In this document: positions 57,047-64,000 of the stretch, in pieces
How the letters are laid out: every line of letters begins with the position of its first letter
Position numbering within the stretch: position 1 is the stretch's first letter
From: Adiantum capillus-veneris
Taxonomy: Eukaryota; Streptophyta; Polypodiopsida; Polypodiales; Pteridaceae
DNA length: 64,000 bases
Assembly: GCA_014529385.2 (NCBI GenBank)
Contig: CM043954.1
Coordinates: forward strand, 7,317,806-7,381,805
Direction: 5' to 3'
Program-made: the position numbers and the translations under genes
The notes under the pieces: generated by a model
Told to the model about the DNA's origin: nothing
Databases searched by the model: none
What the model saw: the letters and a program-made list of their open reading frames with translations, nothing else

Positions 57047-58689
57047 ATTTGGGAGGGATGATGAAAGGTGGACAGGGAGGTGTGCAAGCAAGATTGGAAA
57101 TTGGAAGCATCTATTCTCTCCATCTCCTACCTAACAGCAAGAGAAGCCTAGATTCCTGAGATTAGGCATGTATATTCAGCTTTTATAGAGTTTTTGTAGC
57201 AAGCCATTGGTGATTTTTTCACAAAGAAGCAGGAGCACGAAGTGTTGAAGCTTGTTTTTGTTGTTTTTGCCTCCCGAAACAGTGTTTTTTGCATATCTCT
57301 GCCATATAGAGTTGCACATATATGATCTAGGAGTCTAGGTTGGGGGTTTGGCACATTCTAGACATGATGGTGTTATCCATTTTTTCAAATTCTGATCAGA
57401 ATTACAGAAAATGCAATAGCAACAAGTTTGTGCTGTGTTTTTGGATCGAAAAATGGTGTTTTTGACATATTTCTCACACCGAGACTCGGATTTATGTGAT
57501 TTGGTGGTCTATCCAACGATTTTGGCATGTTTCAAACGTTCTGGTTGTATCACAATTCTGAAAATTTGAGTGCTAAATTTTCAACAGCAACCTGCAGCAA
57601 TCTCAACGTGTAGATGCTTGGCAGTTTGATTCCTACATTGCAGAGCATTATGCGGTTTGCATCTCTGGCTATGTATTTCACATTGTGGTGCTATTTGAGA
57701 GCGATTTACCTTGAATTTGTGTGTGCAAGTGATGCTTTGGGATGTGACTTTCGGATTGTTACATATCCGGATGCGATTTTGTATGCATTATGAGTGTGTG
57801 GATTTTTCTTGAGAGAGATTTATGCACATGTTTTTTGTGCAGTTTCAAGCTATGTATGCATTTGTGGATATAGCTGATAGGTTGAAAAATTCACTGATAG
57901 GTTTGCAGGGTTTTTGGACATGTGGAGTCATCCATAGAGCCGTTCGTTCAAGATTGAACCAGTTTGCCAGGGTTTTGGCAGTTGATGTATACCATTTGTG
58001 GATCTGTTTACTAAGACACTGATCTATTTTTCATGCGGCTTTGGTGAGAGTTTTTGAATTTTTACTCAATTTTTAAGGAAAAATTCTACCGGATTTTTCC
58101 CAAAATCTTGCCATGTTTTATGTGTATCTGCTACTTTACTCTCTAATGGTTTGATGGTCAAGTTTGACTCCCACTTTGATAGGTTTTGCCAGCTTGGACA
58201 CAGTTTAGTGTTCTTGTACCCACCCTCGCAAGAGTGAGAGTGACATATGCTTGTGTGCCTCCAGATTACATGTAGTCACATGTTCTACAAAAATTTGTTG
58301 ATCTTTGCATGCAATTTTCTTGTGGAATGCATTTTGAGCTTGTTTGCTCACTACTTGTGTATATGGTTATGCGTTTTATGCTCGGTTGAGCCATTTTTCT
58401 CAGATAGTATGCATGTAGATAACAAACTGTGGAGCTATTTTATGCATATGCGAGCATCAGTCTTAATGCGATTGATCATGGTTTTCATGGTTGTGTAGTG
58501 GTCAAGTTATCTCCCACTTTGTTAGCAGTTTGGCATGGTTTATGGTTGAGATTTCACTTGAGTTTTTTGCTCAGGTTAAAGGGGAGACTCTATCAGTTTT
58601 CTCCCAAGATTTCTCACCATAGTTTCTTGGCATCCTTATAGCAGACATGTGTGATAGTTCACAGTCGATAGTCATGACTCATGAGAGAC
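57047..58689 (+). other. long non-coding leader-like region of copia 4
   Basis: No domains. Phrases such as AGTGGTCAAGTTATCTCCCAC near 58497 and GGTCAAGTTTGACTCCCAC near 58156 recur as in 7700-9340, and the end resembles 34403-34456. I infer the copia leader. Confidence 0.4.
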
Positions 58690-58956
58690 GACGATCTTGC
58701 TCTTACTGATATATGCAATATTGGCATTGTGGTCACACATGGCACATTAGGTGCCATTGTTTCAGACATATGAGGCAGCAATGAAGATCTATGTGTGGTG
58801 CAAATGAGGTTTTGACACATGCTAGAGAGGTGGATTCATATGCCAGTAACGGTGATGCCACATTTTTTTTTAGCGTTGCTCCTTCTTACATGTCTTCAAG
58901 AGGTGACACTTCTCCCCATTGTTTGTTAGATGAGGATGCAATCTTCCATGTCACAC
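58690..58956 (+). pseudogene. copia 4 zinc knuckle and protease start
   Basis: QYWHCGHTWHIRCHCFRHM near 58708-58767 keeps most of a CX2CX4HX4C knuckle, with the first Cys changed to Tyr. The protease approach reads SPHCLLDEDAIFHVT, where relatives have a D-S-G-A motif. It is interrupted at 58956 by copia 5 and resumes at 62104. Confidence 0.65.
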
Positions 58957-59185
58957 TATTACCATACATATGTGGCAGTGATGCGTGTGAACACACTTAG
59001 GACCGTCGCGACATTTTTTCCCTTACTAGGAGGTTTTTCACCTCGTGCATTGTATATACGCCCATCACTCTAGGGCTAAATTATCTTTCATCGTGCACTA
59101 AGAAAGGCATACTCTTTGTTGCATGCCTTGAGCTTCTTTGTCTTCTCCAACCTATGTGTGTTTCCCTGCAACCCTATTTCCAACA
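58957..59185 (+). repeat. copia 5 5' LTR
   Basis: Starts TATTACCATACATATGTGG (TG changed to TA) and ends ATTTCCAACA. It contains TGTATATACGCCCATCACTC, a TATA-like region. Confidence 0.8.
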
Positions 59186-59187
59186 AT

Positions 59188-59199
59188 TGGTATCAGAGC
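59188..59199 (+). other. copia 5 primer-binding site
   Basis: TGGTATCAGAGC lies two bases after the LTR end. Confidence 0.88.
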
Positions 59200-59599
59200 A
59201 GGTTGCGTCCTCTTGCGCTTAGATGCCAGCATTGCCAACACATGCTTGCTCACTTTCTCAAATTTTGGTGAGCTTTGGTTTGGTGAGCGTCAATGGGTCG
59301 GAAAATACTTTGAGAAAGCTCATAGAGCATGGTCTGCTCAAAGTTTCCATTTGGGCTCATTTCGGCCTCCGTTTTAACTACAGGAAGTATTGTGCATGCA
59401 ATTTCATCATTTTGTGCAGAATTTTTGTTAGTGACATTTGCTACATAACAGCTCCCTTATAGTCTTCTACGGGTTGTGTTGTATAGCACGTGTTGGTCTT
59501 GCTTTGTTTCTCCTCTTTTTGGGCAGTTTTCACATGAGGTTCAGGCACTTGCCATGGCTTACAACAACACAGATGTGTTCAAGATGTTTGCTATTGATG

Positions 59600-61678
59600 A
59601 TAAATTGGATGGGGACAATTCAGATCAAGGGGGGGAGTATATGTCTCATGAGTTTAATGCATTTCTGGCTAGTTGTGGGATAAAATCGAAAGAAAAGGAC
59701 ACAAGTATACCATCCACAAACAAAGTGAATCTTGGTTTTACATGATGTTGTGTTTGTGGAAGATTCTGTTTAGCCTTTGTTGTCATGTACTACAGATAGT
59801 ATTGTAAGCTCACAGGACACTTATGACAGTTTGTTGCCTCTTTTTAGTGGTGGAAACCTAAATGTAAATTCCAATGAGGCAAATATAGAGCCTATGGGGG
59901 TTTCTGAAAATGTACAGATCAATCAATTTTTGGTGTAGATGTACATGATGTTGTTAATGTGGAAAGGGCTAAGAATGAGCAGGCTAGAGGTATGCCAAAA
60001 TGGCTGGTGCATACTTTGAGTGATAGTAAATTGGATGCACCTTTGTCTGGTCATACTCGTTCAGATTCTCATCATGCACATTAAGCATCATATTGTTATG
60101 CTTTGGATGTTTCTAGCTTGTGTGATGTAGAGGAACCTCCGTCTACTCTGTCTTTTGATGAAGCATAGAATTTTGAAAATTGGATGTCTGCCATGCAATC
60201 TAAATATGATGCACTTATAGAAAAATGACACATGGACTTTATGTGATTTGCCTCTTGGCAAAAAGACCATTGGCACAAAGTGGGTTTACAAGTTGAAATG
60301 CAAGTCAGATGGTGAGATTGATAGCTATAAGGCGCGACTTGTTGCAAAAGGCTATGCACATAAAAAATCATAGATTATGAAGAGACTTTTGCTCCCACTT
60401 TTCGTATGACTACTCTACATTTTCTATGTGCATTGGCAGCTCATTTTGGTTGTGATGTACATCAGTCAGACATTGTTACTGCTTTCTTGAATGGTGACAT
60501 ATTTAAAAATTTTATGTAACGTAGCCTCGCGGTTTTTTCATTAAAGGGTAGGATGATAAAGGGTGCAAATGTAAGAAATCTTTTTATGCGTTGAAGTTAT
60601 CTCCTCGTGCTTGGTATGAGAAGGCTGATACTTATTTGGTCAAACAAGGCTTTCATAACAGTCCAATAGAAAGCACTTTGTATGCAAAGCGTGAGGGTGA
60701 TGTACTTCTCATTTGCATTCTCTATGTGGATGATTTGCTAATCACTGGTCCAAATGAGACACATTTTGCTAAATTTAAGGCTGATTTGAATGCTACTTTC
60801 AAGATGAAATATTTGGGGTTGTTGCATCATTACTTGGGCATACAATTTAAGCAGTGTGATGGTGGTATTGCCTTGCGTCAAACACGCTACACAGAGACAT
60901 TGCTGTGTAAGTTTGGACTTGAGGACTGTAAGCCAATTATCACTCCCATGGAAACATGTTTGAAATTGAGTCTTCATGATGGTCGTGATCCTGTCGATGT
61001 CACTCTTTATCAAACTACCCTTGGGTGCCTTATTTGTGTATGCAATACAAGACCAAATATTCAGTTTGCACTCTCACAGGTCAGCAGATTTATGCATAGC
61101 TCAGGGTCTGAGTGTTGGCAGACTGTTAAGTGGATCTTTCGCTACTTAAATGGCACTTTACATCTTGGATTGTTTTATCCCAAGGGGGGATCATTGTTGC
61201 CGGATTTACATGCCTTTTGGAACTCAAATTGGGCTGGTTTTTATGACACGTGAGTGTCCACGAGTGGTTTTTGTTTGATGCTCGTAGTTCATGTATATCA
61301 CGGTTGAGTAAGAAGAAACCTACTGTGACCACTTCTAGTTGTGAGGCTGAGTACAAGGCAATATTCATAGCTATGATTGAGTGTGTATGGCTCACACACC
61401 TTATGGCTGATTTGTATGTTGGAGCGGACACTGCCAACATCATCTACACTGACATTCAGAGTGCATTGGCAGTTGCGCGAAACCCATTTTTTCATGCTCG
61501 CACAAAGCACATTGAGGTGCATTATCACTATGTCAAAGAGAGACTCTCAGCAGGAGAGATCAGATTGGCTGATGTGTCGACACAAGGCAGCCTTGCAGAT
61601 ATTTTCACAAAGGCATTGTCTCATGAGAAGTTTGAAGCTTTTTGCAAAACTTTGGGCTTACTCCCCTTTGTGGACTGA
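59600..61678 (+). pseudogene. copia 5 integrase shard, RT and RNase H
   Basis: SDQGGEYMSHEFNAFLASCG (59619-59680) is the copia integrase core around the catalytic Asp/Glu. RT starts near 60160 (NWMSAMQSKYDALIE, then GTKWVYKLKCKSDGEIDSYK, ARLVAKGY), then after stops SPRAWYEKADTYLVKQGF and the catalytic box LYVDDLLITGP (60718-60750). RNase H follows (SCISRLSKKKPTVTTSSCEA, then EYKAIFIAMIECVWL, IEVHYHYVKERLSAGEI) and ends at 61678. Stops and frameshifts are frequent before 60591, but the last 1.1 kb needs only one frame change. Confidence 0.88.
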
Positions 61679-61920
61679 TCATGTCCTCAAGGCATGGATT
61701 TTCCTATACTCTATGTGCCAGCTCTCATTCATCGTATCACTCCCATGGGGGGTTTGTTACCATCAGATACATGTGGTAGTGATGTGTGAACATGCTCCCC
61801 TTTGTGGACTGATCATGTCCTCAGGGCATGGCACTTTCCTAAATGTGCCAGCTCTCATTCATCACATCACTCCCATGGGGGATTTGTTACCATACACATG
61901 TGGTAGTGATGTGTGAACAC
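61661..61920 (+). repeat. tandem duplication spanning the 3' end of copia 5
   Basis: A segment of about 130 bp starting CTCCCCTTTGTGGACTGATC occurs at 61661 and again near 61795, each ending with the polypurine tract and GTGATGTGTGAACA. The element therefore has two polypurine tracts and two LTR starts; only the second is followed by a full LTR. Confidence 0.85.
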
Positions 61921-62103
61921 ACTTAGGAGTGCAGGGGCATTTTTTCCCTCACTAGGAGGTTTCTTCCCCTATGCATTGTATATACGCCCATCACTCTAGG
62001 GCTAGCGTATCTTTCATAAGAAATACATACTCTCTGTTGCATGCCTTGAGCTTCTTTGTCTTCTCCAAGTTGTGTGTGTTTCCCTGCAACCCTATTTCCA
62101 AAA
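61885..62103 (+). repeat. copia 5 3' LTR
   Basis: Starts TGTTACCATACACATGTGG after CCCATGGGGGATT and ends CCTATTTCCAAAA. Confidence 0.82.
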
Positions 62104-62420
62104 CGCACCACATTGTGAGTGGTTTAGCACCTACTCTAGTGGGACTTTGGTTGTCTGCACTTGGCCGATGGTTCGGAGTTGCAGGTGCAGGTGATATTTG
62201 CTTGTCATTGCACAGTGGTGCAGTCTATATGCTACAAAATGTGCGATATGTTCCTCGGCTGAGACAAAGTCTGATTTCAATGAGACAGTTAGTAGGTTGT
62301 GGGTGTCACATACTGTTTAGAGAGCTATTTTTTCAAATGCATTGCGGACCATTAGTGATTGCCAAGGAAGCCTGCAGTGGCTTGGTATATCCTATGTATT
62401 TGAGGTACAAGCCGACATAG
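62104..62420 (+). pseudogene. copia 4 protease end and linker
   Basis: Continues copia 4 after the insertion: WFGVAGAGDICLSLHSGAVY, then NVRYVPRLRQSLISMRQLVG, the standard copia text after the protease. It ends at a stop at 62420. Integrase and RT are not seen. Confidence 0.75.
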
Positions 62421-62756
62421 TCTTGGTTTTGTTGCTGTCATGCATTGAGCGAGAGACGAGACGTGTCTCCTTCACGGATGACTCCACCATGCTCATAAGA
62501 TAGAGCATTCAGTTGTGTAGGACATGCCAGTAGACTCTGTAGAGATAGAGGTAGAGTGGCAGTGCTCTAGTGAGACATAGAAGGTCTCATTGGAGTCTAT
62601 GCAAGCAGAGGTAGAACAGGTCTACTCCCTAGAGACACAGGTAGAGATGACGGACATGGAGATCTTTGATATGCTCATGCTAGAGGTTGATGAGTTGATG
62701 CTAGGACGCATGGTTCCACCTATGGGTGAGAGGGACTTAGCCATACAATGTCCGTT
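62421..62756 (+). other. no clear gene; possible copia linker
   Basis: An acidic frame at 62590-62772 (MESMQAEVEQVYSLETQVEM) might be the copia integrase-RT linker, but there is no firm motif. Confidence 0.35.
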
Positions 62757-62917
62757 GTCATGCCAAGGGTAGGACTAGGAGGGCATGGCCCTGGCAAAGT
62801 GCCAGACACACTTGCAATATAGGGGTCTATATATATAACTAAGAGCCAGAGGGCCAGGGGCCTATATATAGGTTGATTGGGTGGTTATTTGCAAGTATCT
62901 CTCCCCTCAGTCTTACA
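62757..62917 (+). repeat. 5' LTR, 161 bp, of the deleted chromovirus
   Basis: It contains GGGGTCTATATATATAAC and CCTATATATAGG, TATA-type sequences. It pairs with 63692-63807. Confidence 0.8.
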
Positions 62918-63691
62918 TTGATATCAGAGGTCATAGCTTGGTTTGGATGCATCTAGATTAGCTCAATCAAGCTCACAAGATGGTTGCTCCTAACGTAGTT
63001 GATTAATCAGCCATGTTGCAAGAAATTGTGATCCTTGTTTACCAATCATTTTGGCGGGCTGTTTGTAAACGGTGGGAAAACACACCTCAGTACTGTGAGT
63101 TATCCAGAGAGGATAGGCAGTTTACAAGTATTGATCCTGCGCCAAAGGATATGCTAAGTTGTAGGTTAGCACAATGCAACCCAATTAGAAAAATTATCTC
63201 TCTACTTGGTGTTTTCTTAACATACGACAAAGCATGTTCGCAACAAAGTTTAGTCTCCTCATGTTAAGTCAGCTTCTCAACCTTGAACACCAGTTATGGT
63301 GGGATTGTCTACTGATAAAGAATGATAACAAGTCACAAAGTTATCCTTTGCTGATGAGTTACATCAGCCAGTTACTTTCATGGAAAGTGAAAAGATGTAT
63401 TCTTTGGGGTACATCTTAGTTGTGATAACTCGTTTACCATACTCAAGTGAGTTCTAAATGGAGTCTATACGCTATGTATGGACCGTTTACACACAACGGT
63501 TACAAAGGGACAACAATGTAGAAAATCAAGATGTTCTTCTTGATTTTATTGAACCTCCTACTAAATTGTGTATTGGTCACATGAATAGATGGACCTTTGA
63601 GAGGTGCCACTGTGGAAAACATTAGTGTTCTTAAGAATATCTTATCGCTTTTGTTTTTGAGGACAAAAATGATTCTCCAAGGGGGGAGTAA

Positions 63692-63807
63692 TGTCATGCC
63701 AAGGGTAGGACGAGGAGGGCATGGCCCTAGCAAAGTGTTGGACACACTTGCAGTATAGGGGTCTATATATGGCTAAGAGCCACTGGGGCAAGGGCCTATA
63801 TTTAGGA
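63692..63807 (+). repeat. 3' LTR, truncated
   Basis: Matches the first ~115 bp of the LTR at 62757; the match ends near GGACTATTTGC. Confidence 0.75.
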
Positions 63808-64000
63808 CTATTTGCGGGTCGCCGCGATGAACGTCCATAGCATAGCCTTCAGGCATCAACATAAATATCAATACTAGGGAAGCGACTCGGATGAGGCATG
63901 GAAACTCACTAGGGTGTCAATCCTAATGAAGTAAACTCAAAGAGATGCAACTACTAGCTCTACAAGCAAATCAAACGCACTAAAGCCAAGTAATCTGCCT
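63808..64000. other. no gene seen
   Basis: Unassigned sequence to the window end, beginning at the point where the LTR match is lost. Confidence 0.4.

Larger units (their letters stand above)
58957..62103 (+). mobile_element. Ty1/copia element 5, nested in copia 4, internally deleted
   Basis: LTRs of about 229 and 219 bp (58957-59185 and 61885-62103), a primer site at 59188-59199, and a polypurine tract (CCCATGGGGGATT, ending 61884). Flanking pentamers are CACAC and CGCAC, a likely target duplication with one change. The internal part is only 2.7 kb: gag is mostly gone, integrase is a shard, and RT and RNase H remain. Confidence 0.83.
62757..63807 (+). mobile_element. deleted Ty3/gypsy chromovirus derivative with short LTRs
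   Basis: The LTR at 62757-62917 (TGTCATGCCAAGGGTAGG ... CAGTCTTACA) is followed by a primer-like site TGATATCAGAGG (62919-62930) and about 770 bp of internal sequence. A purine tract CTCCAAGGGGGGAGTAA leads to a second LTR start at 63692. The end of the internal part reads like a chromodomain tail (FVFEDKNDSPRGG, near 63650-63690). The second LTR matches only to about 63807, then diverges. No gag or pol core remains. Confidence 0.78.

Overview
The window looks like a transposon-rich stretch of land-plant nuclear DNA. The evidence is one intact plant-type vacuolar ATPase proteolipid gene with GT-AG introns, many LTR retrotransposons whose primer-binding sites match initiator tRNA-Met (TGGTATCAGAGC), a plant CENH3-like histone remnant, LINE remnants, and long CT/GA, TG, poly-G and poly-C tracts. 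A seed-free plant (fern, lycophyte or bryophyte) would fit, but I cannot fix the lineage from sequence alone. No rRNA, CRISPR or bacterial-style operon was seen.

Region by region. 1-7.4 kb: a broken Ty3/gypsy element (family A), a second A-type LTR fragment, two head-to-head Ty1/copia 5' ends, and a copia RT/RNase H remnant. 7.4-10.2 kb: copia-leader-like sequence with tandem repeats. 10.7-11.7 kb: a LINE ORF1 remnant. 11.8-20.4 kb: a gene-like locus of unknown function, split by a complete non-autonomous LTR element (12664-19483, TSD GAGGT) that itself carries LINE and SINE-like pieces. 20.65-22.3 kb: a second unknown gene-like pseudogene with a TATA box. 22.35-23.7 kb: a 93-bp hairpin and, on the minus strand, a histone H3/CENH3-like pseudogene with a long charged N-terminal extension. 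23.7-27.6 kb: LTR, LINE and SINE-like fragments. 28-33 kb: the only clearly functional gene, the V-ATPase subunit c gene on the minus strand, 29988-31790.

33.2-55.9 kb is a nested retrotransposon stack that can be untangled base by base. A copia element (gag at 34458-35010, resuming at 54929) was hit by gypsy element A (35011-54923, minus, TSD AGTAA). A in turn holds a short-LTR chromovirus in its 3' LTR (36281-42137, TSD CTAGG), an inverted second copy B (44711-47611), an unclassified AT-rich 4.1-kb block with a ~152-bp tandem array (48571-52690), and a 126-bp solo LTR in its 5' LTR (54094-54219, TSD TTAGG).

56-64 kb holds further copia material, with one copia (58957-62103) inserted in the protease region of another, and a deleted chromovirus with short LTRs (62757-63807).

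Almost every transposon reading frame is broken, so the window reads as old, silenced, repeatedly nested DNA around one housekeeping gene. The items most worth follow-up are the CENH3-like fusion pseudogene, the AT-rich tandem-array insertion, the LINE/SINE-like 3' ends that finish in microsatellites, and the two near-perfect hairpins.
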